DNA of 31,085 nucleotides from Apostichopus parvimensis. Lineage: Eukaryota; Echinodermata; Holothuroidea; Aspidochirotida; Stichopodidae. Shown piece by piece: positions 1-10,852 of this stretch. Location of the stretch: contig KN885450.1 in assembly GCA_000934455.1 (NCBI GenBank), positions 54,731 to 85,815 on the forward strand. The letters are read 5' to 3'. The translations under genes were made by a program, and so were the position numbers. A model generated the notes under the pieces. The model searched no databases. It had not been told where the DNA came from and saw only the letters and a program-made list of their open reading frames with translations. Every line of letters begins with the position of its first letter. Positions within the stretch are counted from its first letter, which is position 1.

Positions 1-10
1 CACACGCATG

Positions 11-189
11 TTTGTATTTCATTCCAACCGAGGACCCCATTGTATTTTCCATTGTTCAAATCCACGTACCCTAACCTTAACAATACCCCAAACAATAGAA
101 TACTTCCGAGGACGTGGTGATTCTTTCGAAATCACAACCGAGGACCTGAAATTCTTTTGTTCAAGTCCTCGGTCAGATAGAAATACAAA
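11..189. mobile_element. Foldback/MITE-like element with about 26-bp imperfect terminal inverted repeats
   Basis: TTTGTATTTC followed by CCGAGGACC at 11-36 is mirrored at 164-189 by GTCCTCGG followed by GAAATACAAA. The two ends can pair as imperfect inverted repeats. A further copy of ACCGAGGACCT lies inside, together with a smaller inverted pair GTGATT/AATCAC around 117-134. No protein-coding potential beyond a chance 78-codon frame is visible. Flanking CACAC-type sequence prevents a clean call of the target-site duplication. The family is unassigned; a non-autonomous DNA transposon or foldback repeat is the simplest reading. Confidence 0.5.
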
Positions 190-276
190 CGCACAGAGAC
201 ACACAAATGTGTGTATACTCTACTGGTTCAATGACATCTTTTGACACCTAATAGAAGTATAAAGAAACATGTAACT

Positions 277-737
277 CCATTAATAGGGTCTGTCTTAAGT
301 AAAAAAATTACCACCACTGTCGCCAATGATCCATCAAGGTTAATAACTTATTAAACATTTAGTAAGAAATTAATTTTTATGACGGTGCTAAAAGTCCCGC
401 CTCTTACTGGTGATATCACAAAGCAGTTAATAAGATTTAGTCTGTTTGATTAGAACTTTTCACTGGACAAAATATAAGGAAGGTTATACTGAAGGGGATC
501 AAATTTTCCATTAATAGGGTCTGTCTTAAGTAAAAAAAATTACCACCACTGTCGCCAATGATCCATCAAGGTTAATAACTTATTAAACATTTAGTAAGAA
601 AATAATTTTTATGACGGTGCTAAAAGTCCTGCCTTTCACTGGTGATATCACGAAGCAGTTAATCAGATTTAGTCTGTTTGGTTAGAACTTTTCACTGGAC
701 AAAATATAAGGAAGGTTATACTGAAGGGGATCAAATT
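277..737. repeat. 231-bp direct tandem duplication, two copies
   Basis: Copy 1 starts at CCATTAATAGGGTCTGTC (277) and copy 2 at the identical string (508). Both run through TGTCGCCAATGATCCATC to GGTTATACTGAAGGGGATC. They differ by a handful of substitutions and a one-base change in an A run, so the duplication is recent. No gene is recognised in it. The stretch 738-1917 after it is AT-rich non-coding sequence without recognisable features. Confidence 0.85.
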
Positions 738-1917
738 CATCAGCCTGAGACTTTTTATTTAACCAATCAAAATTACCAAGCAACTAAGACATGATGCAAT
801 GTAACTTGAACATTTTTGTCAAATGAAAACTTTCACACAAGCACAACAGAACTACTAGATTGAATAAATTAATTAGCTGAAGAACCTTTAACGATAAAAC
901 AGTCAGGAACAACAAGAGAAAGACAACCAATGTCATACATTCGTGCACTACAAAGAGCAGGCTTTACATACAGTTTGTGTACCATCAGAGAATGCTTTGT
1001 GTAAGTTCTTTGCTAAAAGGACTGTAATCTGATATCAGCATTTTATTCTTGATAATTCATAATATGAATCAAGCATTTCTCTCTAGGTAGGTACTTTACT
1101 GCTTGGCTATTTATAATAAGTGTCAGCATATCCTATTTCAATGTTTCTCATCCATAGTTTCTTTCAGAAATTCCCATTGAAACAACATAAAGCAGCAATA
1201 AGGGGGGAAATGCCTGCATATAAGCAAATGAAATGTGAATTTCAAGGTCAGCTTACAAATCCAACACTAGCTAAGTGTGTGTAAATTATGGATGGTCTTA
1301 AACCTGTGCATATCATGGCCTTCTTACTACATTCATTATAGTCACATCTCATGCAGAAGGAAGTGCCAGGTCAAGAAATATTAAGATCAATTAACATCAC
1401 TTGAAGTAAACCTGATGTATCTACGACACCTTAATATGTTTCAGCAATGCAAGAAACCAGGTTATGATGTGGTTATTCCTGAAGTATCTATGATTATCTT
1501 AACATGATCAGCAATGCAAGAAACCAGGTTATTATGAGGGAAGTTCCTGACAGACAAAGAATTAAGTGTTCATCAACTAACATCTTCATGAAAGCCTGTA
1601 CAAGCAAACCTGAAGGTACAGACACAGTATCTGCATCTTTCAACATTTGATTATGTCTGCCATGTATCCAGATTAACAACTAATTTACAAATACCCACAG
1701 GCAGACTAGGGTAATGTAGGGTAATAAGGTGTTCTTTATTAGATTGAGTGATGGCTAAATGCCATGAAATCAAATGACTGATTCTGTAATATATACACTG
1801 AGGATACTGGCCTTAGAAAACAGATGGAATCTTCTAATAAATGATATGGTTACCTTATAAAACACATTTCATTTTTATCATCCTTGAAGGTGAAAGTGAG
1901 ATGAGGATAGAATATAA

Positions 1918-1949
1918 TTAAGGGCAAATGGTGGGTGTAAAGGAAGGTA
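1918..1949 (-). CDS. Candidate terminal exon of the FEZ homologue (weak)
   Basis: FEZ proteins normally end in ILK-VLCPT. After the exon at 2400-2335 (phase 1) the last exon should begin with two bases that complete a Val codon. On the minus strand of 1-2330 only three sites can encode Cys-Pro. The one here follows an AG at 1951-1950, reads G+TA (Val), then PSFTPTICP and a TAA stop. The phase fits and the ICP-stop resembles the family end. However, the polypyrimidine tract is poor and the extra residues are unusual. The true last exon may instead lie left of the window. Confidence 0.25.
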
Positions 1950-2334
1950 CTATGGTCATCTGACATGGACGAATGCATAAACTTGCTAATTTACATAAAC
2001 ATGCTAATTTACATAAACATGTTAATTTACCTTATTACACCAAACAAAATAATCATCACATTGTTTGTTTCCACACAAAGCAAAGACATCTCTTTCAGAA
2101 ATTTTAAGGAAAGATTCTGAACTTCAGAAGACTGATTCATCTTAATAAATCTTGGGTACTTCCACTTGCACATTCTGTATAACTTGTTAACTATGACTGT
2201 AGAGTGACCATTAATTGCATACACAAAGATAGCTAACTGGCCAACACACCAGTGCATTTGGTAACTTCCTGTTTGATAACAGCCATGATGATGTGATGCC
2301 TCAGTGAGTTTATTATGAATGGCTGACTACTTAC

Positions 2335-2400
2335 CCTTGAGAATGTAATTAGTCAACAAGTCTGGTACTTCCTTGCTATCTACATCTATAGCTCTTAAAA
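2335..2400 (-). CDS. FEZ: FEZ homologue, C-terminal exon (FEZ1/FEZ2/UNC-76 family)
   Basis: Acceptor TTGACAG precedes base 2400 and donor GGTAAGT follows base 2335. The exon is 66 nt, entering at phase 1 and leaving at phase 1. Completed by the A from the previous exon, it reads ILRAIDVDSKEVPDLLTNYI then LK. This matches the family's C-terminal block, ending LLTDYILK before the final VLCPT in vertebrate FEZ1 as I remember it. In the family this C-terminal region is the cargo- and partner-binding half of a kinesin-1 adaptor. Exon order, strand and phase agree with the exons at 5936-5861 and 8179-7887. The intron on its left contains no clear continuation other than the weak candidate at 1949-1918. 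Confidence 0.88.
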
Positions 2401-2513
2401 CTGTCAAGCAAAAGAATAGATGAGAAGATTAATTCACAAACATGTTTACATCTAAACAAAACAATGATCAATGGAAAACTATTGTCCAAACTTTATGTGA
2501 TATGAAACACTCA

Positions 2514-2895
2514 CAGTGGCAGAGCTAGGGGTATTGGTCAGGAGGGGCGAGAATGGTCTGTAAGGGCGCTTTCTACACTGTCTAAGCGGAGCGCCACCAC
2601 TGGTTGGCGCGTAGCGTACAGAAATTTTTTGAGTAAAGATACTCCCTAGATCGCCAGAAATGACCTTTTCCGGGCCTGGCCAATTTGCAGATAAACAGAG
2701 AATAAATAGGTGTCATTGCCACATTACACCAACAAAATGTGACAAATGTCAATAAGTAGATGAGAGCGCAATAAAAAAGTCAATAATCTAGAATAAGTAA
2801 AAAGTGGTAAGGAGCTGAAAGGGCGCCAGCAGTCCATTTGAGTCCGTCAGGGGGGCATCCGCCCCCCCCCTGACTGTATGGACGCTCCGCCACTG
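2514..2895. mobile_element. hAT-type MITE with perfect 8-bp target-site duplication
   Basis: The element starts CAGTGGCAGAGC and ends GCTCCGCCACTG, so the 12-bp termini are inverted repeats with one mismatch. It is flanked by AACACTCA at 2506-2513 and the identical AACACTCA at 2896-2903. An 8-bp duplication plus CAGTGGCGGAGC-like ends is the signature of hAT transposons. At 382 bp with no long ORF it is a non-autonomous copy. Subterminal GGGCGC and GGCGCG boxes are visible. It sits inside a FEZ intron. Confidence 0.9.
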
Positions 2896-4741
2896 AACAC
2901 TCACATAATTTGATTGCTGAGTTAGATTTACATGAAGCAAGATGAATCATTTACATCTGAGGAATCTAAAGCAGTCCTGGGTACAGGAAGTCAGTATCCA
3001 CTATCCACAACCACATTATTATTATTATTAACCATCCACTTTATAGCTCTAACTCGACGTCCAGAATAACATTCCAACACCTGTGATTAATCTGCAGAGC
3101 AAACCTTGACCAATGTCAGAACAAACTCCGCCTGTAATATAGTAACAAGGACTGATGTAGCATTATACTACTATTATCTTATTATTCTAGAGCCATAGAA
3201 ACCAAAGCACCAGCTTGCTTTCTTAATCAAGAAAATTCTGCATAAAGTGAAGATCAAAATAGTTGTAGTTGAGTTATGCATGCAATAAGTCCTACAACAA
3301 GATATTGAACATGTGATAATACACACCTGTGCCAGACACCTCTGCATAATGAATTGATTAATTCTGTTTTCTCACAAGTAAATATACTGTGAACACAAAT
3401 CCACTCTGAAATTGTGAAGCCATGCTGGCCTGACGTGCTAAAATGCAGACAATTTCACAGTTGACATGTTAACTGAATTCAAAGTTCATTCTGTAGTAAT
3501 TAGTTGACACCAGACTGGCAAACATCATCACCTGGGATCATTTCAATGGGAGGAGGAGGGTTAGGAAGTATTTGTAGTGTATTTACTGGTTGCTATGAAA
3601 ATCTGATTTTGGCCATCTAATATTTCATCTTGATGCTCAAATTCCGAAAAAAAATTAATATGAGAGTGGAAAAAAAAAGTAGATCATATACTGTGCGAGG
3701 AATGAAACAGTTGAGATTTTCACCTTTTGTGGCGGACTAAGGAGTGATAATTTACAGAGACAGAGGAAGCCCAAACTTTGTGAATTATCAGGTTTGTAAG
3801 TCCTAAGATATCACCTTATCAACTGAATCTCCTCTAGACATCACCTAAATAATTAATGATGATAAAACAGCCACTGTATCCTGCACTGAAGGGTCTCTTA
3901 GTTAACGCCAATAGAAATGACGTAATCCTCATACCTTGCCTAAATATTGAATGCAATCATTCAGAACTTCTTTTATTAATCGTGCTGCAATCTTTATTCA
4001 AACAGATCCTTTATTGTACACTATTTTCACTTACTTAAGTAACTTAAGCTTTAAAGATTTATTAACCTTTTACTCTACTTTTTTATGCTAAATACTTGAA
4101 TATTTTTTTCTGTATCTCTTAGTCTTTCATACCCCTGTTCATAAACATTTTATAGTTATGCTGGTGATAAATAAATAAATGATATGAAATGAAATGAAAT
4201 ATCAAGTCTTATCACATCCAATTATCCACACCCTCGCTAGGAATTATCCATAGGAAATGTTCTTGTTTGTCAAGGATTTTTGCGTAGGAAGTGTTCTTTT
4301 GTTCACGGAAATGCCCTTTCTATAAGATATATCCTACAATTAGGTCTAACTGTGATAAATAAGTTGGCATTATCAGGATAAATTGTGAATATGCATAAAG
4401 GTAGTTTCAGACATGTCTACCAACAGTTATTAGCAGAGGCTATCTTCAGCTCTTCAGTGGCTGGTAGAATTTATGACCAGACCTTACGATGAACAATAAC
4501 ACTGCTCAAGAAATGACATTCAGATTAAAAATGCTGGTTATCATAAATCATGATTCGTCAATTTATCAAGGTGTGGAAAGAATACCAGCAATTGGAAAAT
4601 TAAAAGCCAATTTTGATCTGCTTCCTGCCTTTACTGGTCTTCATTTTTCTTTCTACCTCAATTAACTCCATGAAAACTTGGCTCCTGGAAGTCCTGGTGT
4701 TATCCAAGCAATAGAAATCCATTTAATCATTGTTCCTCTTA

Positions 4742-5231
4742 GGGGTGCTTTTACACTAGATCCAGATCAGATCCCCTGATGTTATCAGGCGATCATCTCT
4801 CCATGGAGTAATCTTATGCATTGATCCGGACGCATTTACACTTGAGTCATACTCTAATCCTCCCCCGCAATTCACCAGATGTTGGTAAAATAATCGGATT
4901 GGAAATGTGTAATGCGCAGCGGCGGATCGAAAAGTACGTATACTGCGTACATGGTCACCTTAGGGTGACAATACTACGCGATGCACGGCACACATGCACT
5001 CAATCTACATAGGAATTAGCACATGCATGATACAGGACTGGAATTTCACGCAAGAATGCATGTGATGTAATGAGGTCACCAGATATCTCGGGTCACTGTC
5101 GATGCGGGAGTGTTTATACATTGCAAAATTGATCTCCACGTCCAGATCAGATCCTGGTCTCTGCCAGCATCAAAATAGGAGGATCAGATCTTGACTTTGA
5201 GATCTGATCCAGATCCAGTGTAAAAGCACCC
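4742..5231. mobile_element. PIF/Harbinger-type MITE with TTA target-site duplication
   Basis: The left end GGGGTGCTTTTACACTAGAT and the right end, which reads GGGTGCTTTTACACTGGAT on the other strand, form inverted repeats extending about 33 bp into GATCAGATC. TTA flanks both sides (4739-4741 and 5232-5234), the usual 3-bp duplication of PIF/Harbinger elements. The 490-bp interior has only a 63-codon frame with no recognised similarity and is richer in CpG than its surroundings. It sits in a FEZ intron. Confidence 0.8.
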
Positions 5232-5860
5232 TTATTGTTTATAATGTTTGAAGTTTTGTGCAAGGAAGAGTTCACCTAAATACATTTGGTGAAAACAATG
5301 GCGATCATCAAGACATTATTAAAAATTTGCTTTCAAAATTTCACAGTAAGCTCCTCCCATGATGAACATCTATTAGATACATATAGTAGCAGTCTGTTTT
5401 GGCAGAAATCTTTTGTAGAATTATAATAAGCAGTGTAATGTATTCCAAGTCTACTCTGTGGAACTGAAACCCTAGAACATCACCACCTGTAAGTGAGAGA
5501 ATCACATGAACCTGTGGGACTGAATAAACTTCAGCAAGTTCATTGGGATTGGTGGGTTACAATATGATCAGCATTAGCCGTGTGGAGACTTTTGATCATA
5601 TGATCCATAACATTGTAGCACTGTCATAGCATTACTGGAGATTATTAAATGTAAGTTATAGGAGACATAAAACCCAACCATCACACTTAATCTATATTAT
5701 AGAGATATAATATTATTGGGAGGAATTGTGAGATATGTAAAGCTTGACATCATGAATCTACATTACCGAATAACTACTAAAGAAGAAATGCAAAACAGTT
5801 AGATATTATCAAGGTTTAATAGTTAAATAGATGTAAAGCAGACCCACAAGGGTAACTTAC

Positions 5861-5936
5861 TCTTTGTTAACATTCTCAGGGTTTCTATATCTGGTGGTCC
5901 GTCTCCTTTGTTGTAAGGTATCCTTGTCGTTAAATA
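5861..5936 (-). CDS. FEZ: FEZ homologue, exon encoding the YLTTRIPY block
   Basis: Acceptor TTTTTGACAG precedes base 5936 and donor AGTAAGTTACC follows base 5861. The exon is 76 nt, entering at phase 0 and leaving at phase 1. It reads YLTTRIPYNKGDGPP then DIETLRMLTK, which matches the family's YLNTVIPYEKK...PPSVEDLQMLTN segment. This is the start of the conserved C-terminal domain of FEZ1/FEZ2/UNC-76. The single base left over (A) joins TT of the next exon to give Ile, exactly as the family alignment demands. Confidence comes from similarity and phase together; no transcript evidence was available. Confidence 0.9.
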
Positions 5937-7381
5937 CTGTCAAAAAGAAAAACACAATAAAAAATTTACAAAAATATTAGTGAAAACTGAAACATGAAAC
6001 CTACTGAAATAAATAAGGTCATGAACCAGCCATCAAAAAAGATACGATCATTCAGTCGTTCGTTAATCATGTTAGTTGTCTTTAAAATTCTAACACATGA
6101 GAAACGGCCATGTGAACCAGCTAAGCATGAAACAGCTAAGCATGAAATCTAAACAAGTCATTTTTGAAAATAGCAGCTACCAACAACCGCAATTAGTTCA
6201 ATCTTTTGATGCATTTTTTTGACCTATAATACTTTCTTAATTCTGAACAATAATCACAAACAGATCCTACCATTAACACCCGTGTGTCCCCCTCCCACAA
6301 ACCTACCACCCACCCCCTTCCCCTCCAAATGGCACAATAAGTGTATTAATAAGCGAAACTAAGCATGTCTCCTAATGATGTATGTAAATATCACAATCAT
6401 AATAAATACTACAATTTATATTTTTTCACAGCATTTATTTGTAATATTTCACTGCCATGTGGCAACATCATTTTCCATGCATGAGGATTTTCCAATAAAT
6501 GCTTCAATGGAGGAGGGAACCTGCCACTGTCACAACTTTCTCATCGGCAAGGGCAAGCTCTGCTCTCACTAGTTCCCAAGAAGATGAGAATTAGGAATGA
6601 GGTGTTTATTAGCATCATGAGAAGATAGAGGGAAACCAAACCAATGAATTATCCGACCAGACACAATAAACCATATACCAATGTCAAAGCTACCTCTAAT
6701 AAATGCCAGATCGATGGAAACCTTGATTAACTTCAAGAAAAGAGCCCCGGTGTGAAACAAGTTTTCTACATATTTTGATGAATGGGGAACAGAGCAAGGG
6801 GAGTTCATCAAACTCATCGACAGGAGATCACAAAAAGATAAGATTCCAGCGGCAGTAGACTGCAGTAGATACATAACATATTATGTAATGTGGAAACCAG
6901 ATAACATGATCAACAACTATACATCAACAAATGTCGGTATATCTTCAAACTTAAAAAAACACAAAAACAAGATTAAAATGAAGCTAGACATTATTATCAT
7001 AGAAGATAGCAAGAGATTGAGGGTTTGAAGGAAACTAAAGCTACATATTACAAACATATGATGGATTGCTAAATTTGGTTTTCAGTAAATATTATACGGC
7101 TATTTTCTGTTTTTTTCAGTAACCAATATTCTAATGCATAAATAATATACAATAATACGTAAGCCTGCAGCAGTTTATTGGTATATCACTGTAGATACAG
7201 ACATGGCCATATTGCAAACAGCTGCTGAAAACAGTGCCATTTGTGTTTGGATCCAAGGGTTTACCCCTGGCCCTTTCCCTTATGTTCACACATTACCATA
7301 TACCTCCAAACTATCTTTACATTGATACACTCCTTCCTAACCCTTAACACTCCTTCCTTCCTCTTATACGCACATTACACT
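5937..7381 (-). other. FEZ intron, no further exon recognised
   Basis: The intron lies between donor GTAAGT at 7886 and acceptor at 5937; the part outside the duplicated array is described here. I looked for the SGIRQTFG-like segment that vertebrate FEZ proteins have before YLxT and did not find it. A plus-strand frame open from 6648 to 7028 except for one TGA at 6753-6755, and an overlapping minus-strand frame of 101 codons (6874-6569), have no recognised similarity and may be chance. Confidence 0.55.
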
Positions 7382-7919
7382 CTAACATAGCCAGGTTTCC
7401 CAACCCATTCTTACCCCTTGAAAGAACCCTGCTTTTATCCTCCCTATCTCACCCTTTCTATTTCATACCCACAAAGCCAGGTTCCACCAACCCATTTAGG
7501 CCCTTTAAGAAACCCTGTCCCTCCTGCCTCCCTCCCCCCTCTATTCATACTAACATAGCCAGGTTCCACCAATCAATTATTGCCCTTTATGAGGCCCTGT
7601 CCCTCCTGTTTTCTTCCTCCCTTCCCTCCCTCCCTCCCCTCCCTCCCTCCCTCCTCTCCCTCATTCCCTCATTCCCTCCCCCCTTCCCTCTTCTATTCAT
7701 ACTTACATAGCCAGGTTCCACCAATCCATTCTTGCCCTTTAAGTGACCCTGTCCCTTCTCCCTCCTTCTATTCATGTATACTTACATAGCCAGGTTCCAC
7801 CAATCCATCCTTGCCCTTTTAGTGACCCTGTCCCTCCTCCCTCCCTCCCCTCCATCCCCTCCCTCCCCCCTTCTATTCATACTTACATAGCCAGGTTCCA
7901 CCAATCCATTCTTGCCCTT
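7382..7919 (-). repeat. Tandem array duplicating a FEZ exon end plus its splice donor, six copies
   Basis: Each copy, read on the minus strand, contains GGGCAAGAATGG, TTGGTGGAACCTGGCTAT and a donor-like GT, then a pyrimidine-poor spacer (CT-rich on the plus strand) of variable length. Anchors lie near 7387, 7476, 7553, 7705, 7785 and 7885. The copy nearest the exon (7919-7881) is the real exon end. The two next copies keep a perfect TAT|GTAAGT. The three distal ones have decayed to GTTAGT, GTGGGT and GTTAGA. Steps between the first three donors are 100 and 80 bases. Divergence rises with distance from the exon. Confidence 0.85.
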
Positions 7920-8179
7920 GATTCTGCTGATGAGTCCTAGTCCAGCTAATCCTCCAGGACTACTGCCATCACCCTTTCCTTTGCCTTTGCCATTTTTGCC
8001 CTTTATTTTATTTTGTACGCTGAGGAGAGAGGCAATAAACATGTTCTTCATCTCCTTCTCGTCCTCCATCTCCTCTCGTAAAGCCAGCTGCTGGACCAAA
8101 ATTTCAGAAAACTCTCTGAAGGTGTTATCCAATTCTTCCAACAGTTCATTCAGCTGGGCTAGATCCATCTCTTTTAAAG
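7887..8179 (-). CDS. FEZ: FEZ homologue, core coiled-coil exon
   Basis: Acceptor TTTGGTCAG precedes base 8179 and donor TAT|GTAAGT follows base 7887. The exon is 293 nt, phase 1 in and phase 0 out. It encodes LKEMDLAQLNELLEELDNTF, then SEILVQQLALREEMEDEKEM and FIASLLSVQNK. This is the diagnostic FEZ coiled-coil segment (family: ELxELLxxxExxIRxFSEELVQQLARRDELEFEKEVKNSFIxxLIEVQNK). Coiled-coil heptads cover roughly residues 5-55 of the exon. A Gly/Lys-rich linker (GKNGKGKGKG) follows and then LISRIKGKNGLVEPGY. The linker is shorter than the vertebrate one and lacks a clear SGIRQTFG segment. FEZ proteins bind kinesin heavy chain and carry cargo along axons. The last 33 bases belong to a tandemly repeated unit. 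Confidence 0.93.
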
Positions 8180-10555
8180 CTGACCAAAGTAGAAAGTGTG
8201 TGAAGAGGCAATAATTATAATGATAATAATAGCAATAATAACACTATATAGTGTACAGTAAATGTGAAAGTGGAGAAACAGATCCTGTGTGTAACCATGC
8301 GTAAGTGAGTGGCTGGATAAACAATATCTTGAGAATCAGTGAATTTAATTAAAAAAAGGTAGGAGATAGTTGGAAAATAGAAAAAAATAAATTTATGAGT
8401 TCAATCCTTGGTTAATTATGGTTGATTTATATTTCCACAGTATTACTCCACTCCCAATCAAATTCACTGATAAAGACTGTAATAATGTCCTGTACAAACC
8501 CTATGAAGCATCTACTTATGCCACACAACAGCGCAACTGATCATCTGCATTAACAGGTAATGACAATAACAGCTCTGCCCGATTCTTATTTATGCAAATT
8601 AGGTAAAGTCCAGGTACATTTGTAATGAAAGCCTGGGCTAAGTGTTGAAATTTGTTTTGAAAGGTTAAAAGTGTTAAGGTATTATTATATAAATTTACTA
8701 CATGAATGCAACAAAATATAAATCAGCTTGTACTTGAGTGCACTGTATATATCCATGATTAAACCCATTTTGTATGTTAACAAGTCTACAGAAAACAGAA
8801 CCAAGTCGTGTTACCAACAGATGGAGGCTTGATTCTTCTAAAATTAAGGTCAGTAGAGACCGTTCAATTGTCAAAATAAAGCTAAAGACAGCGAACCAGC
8901 CTTAAAAAAGGAACTGTAAGATATTTAAAGAAGTGAAGGTTTTGACATTAAATTTAAATATATGTTGAATTGTATATTAGCTAACGGGGAGCTATGGTGG
9001 TCTTGACCATTTCATCAAAGTATCACCTTATCATGTATCATTAGACAAGTCAAATAATAATTTCACAATACCTTTAAAGTTTTTTAATTTCTATTTGCTA
9101 GATTTTCACATTTTTGGACCATATAAAATTTCATCTGGGATTAATATCCACACCTGGAAGCATTTAGAATTAAACCACAAGTCTGATGAAATAAAAACTC
9201 ATGTGTCAGCAAATCAAATAGATTGCAATATAAGGATTTTAAGCAGTGCCAGTCAATCAATGCCAAGCAACCAGTAGGGTGTACCAGGAGTTCAGGACAC
9301 CAATCAATGTCCATGCATTCACTATCCCGGGTCTAATAATGGAGGCTATGCTGACTTACACCACATGAGGTAAATGGTATCTGTCCTATACCAGCCTGCC
9401 CACTGAGAAATATTACATCGTCCTCAAAAGATCTCTATACTGGATACTAATTCTTATGTTTCAGTAAGAGCATTACAATGTTAAGAGACTACGAAGCCAG
9501 CATCCAAGCAGATCATATCACAGCTGATGTAGGTAACTAGACGAAACAGGAGACTGACCAACTCTCAAAGAAACCTTTAATTATAAATCATTATATATTT
9601 CTGCAGTTCTGTCAATGGTATCAATATCTTCCTCAACTAACAAATCAAAATTAAGTTGCCAACTGTAAGCAAGAAACCAGAAAAGGTGAGGTATGGGATA
9701 GGAGCAGGAATATGAAGAGAAAACCCTGCACAGATCATGCAACAAAGCCACCATAAGTTAAACCCTTTAAAGAATTCTGAAAATCCTGCAAATATACACC
9801 TGTTTGTAGTAGGGCTTGGGTTAGCAGGTCACATACATGGGGCAGTGAGTGTCACAGTTGATAGTTATGTGAGGAACAAATTAGATGCAGGTGTCATGTG
9901 TAGATGTCAATTATTATCATTGGTAGATGGTCACACGTTAATGGGAATCTTTAGATCTACATACTTCACATACCAAACTTATTCATTAAAAGCTATTAAA
10001 ATCTAACAGCACTTTGGTAATAATCATGAATACAGTTCAGCTTTGTCCTTTTGTAAGATAAGACACTCAGTAACAGCTATGTAGAATTAATATGAAGAGG
10101 ATGGACTAGAAACAAGCTGCACAAGTCCTATTTGTCAGCTACAAAGGAAGAGTCCCAAGCACATTTTAATTGCCATTACAGTGCTTAACTCATGTGGATG
10201 AAGTTACTGCAACTTTCAGGGATAAGGTTAGGATCACTGATAGAAGCATAAAACACGCACCACTGAATACAACTGGTTATAAGGTCCATTGGAAATTATA
10301 CTGACATTTCATTGAGAACACGAATGACAATGAAGCTGTCTTAGTGATAACAAACTAGATACCTTTCAAATATTAAAGTAAAAACTTGGTAAAGCTGCAG
10401 ATATTGAAAACAAACGAAGGAATGTGATGGAAAAGTCTTGACAATTTGTAAACATGCTAAGAAAGATAGAAGAAAGTACTAACCACTGCCCTAAATTTCA
10501 TGCAATAGTCCATACTTGAGATGAGACCACTAAATATTGCCCTCTATTTGGCAAC

Positions 10556-10852
10556 TACATAGCACTTACAATAGCCTCTAAAGTAGCACCTACATAGCAC
10601 CCAAAGTAGCACTTACAATAGCATCTACTGTATAGTACCCCTACATAGCACCTACAAACCACTCACATTAGCATCTACAGCAGCACCCGCACAGCACTTA
10701 CAAAAGCACCTACAGAGCACCTAAAGTAGCACCTACAGTCCTACATAACACTTACAATTTAGCATCTATAGCAGCACCTACATAGCACCTACAGTAGCAC
10801 CTACATAGCACTTTTAGTAGTGCCTACATAGCACTTACAATAGCACCTACAG
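10556..10852. repeat. Degenerate minisatellite, consensus about AGCACCTACAT
   Basis: AGCACCTACATAGCACTTACA-like strings recur many times, with variants such as AGCACCTAAAGT and AGCATCTACAG. Units are about 11-15 bases and poorly homogenised. The array lies in the long FEZ intron and has no coding potential. Confidence 0.8.

Larger units (their letters stand above)
2401..5860 (-). other. FEZ intron between the two C-terminal exons
   Basis: About 3.5 kb of AT-rich intron bounded by GTAAGTTACC at 5860 and TTGACAG at 2401. It holds the hAT-type MITE (2514-2895), a short ATT run near 3014, a GAAAT run near 4185 and the Harbinger-type MITE (4742-5231). No other exon-like frame was recognised. Confidence 0.7.

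Noticed and set aside
6569-6874. 101-codon minus-strand frame in the FEZ intron
   Set aside because: No similarity to any family I know, no consistent splice sites, and it overlaps another open frame on the opposite strand; a chance frame in AT-rich sequence is likely.
7587-7940. Pro/Ser/Leu-rich plus-strand and Gly/Arg-rich minus-strand frames
   Set aside because: These are translations of CT-rich spacers in the exon-end repeat array and show no independent gene signal.
7926-7957. CTGATGAGTCC hammerhead-like core string on the plus strand
   Set aside because: GGAC can pair with GTCC, but no GAAA follows the stem. The sequence is also the antisense of a conserved FEZ exon, so the match is a coincidence of coding sequence.
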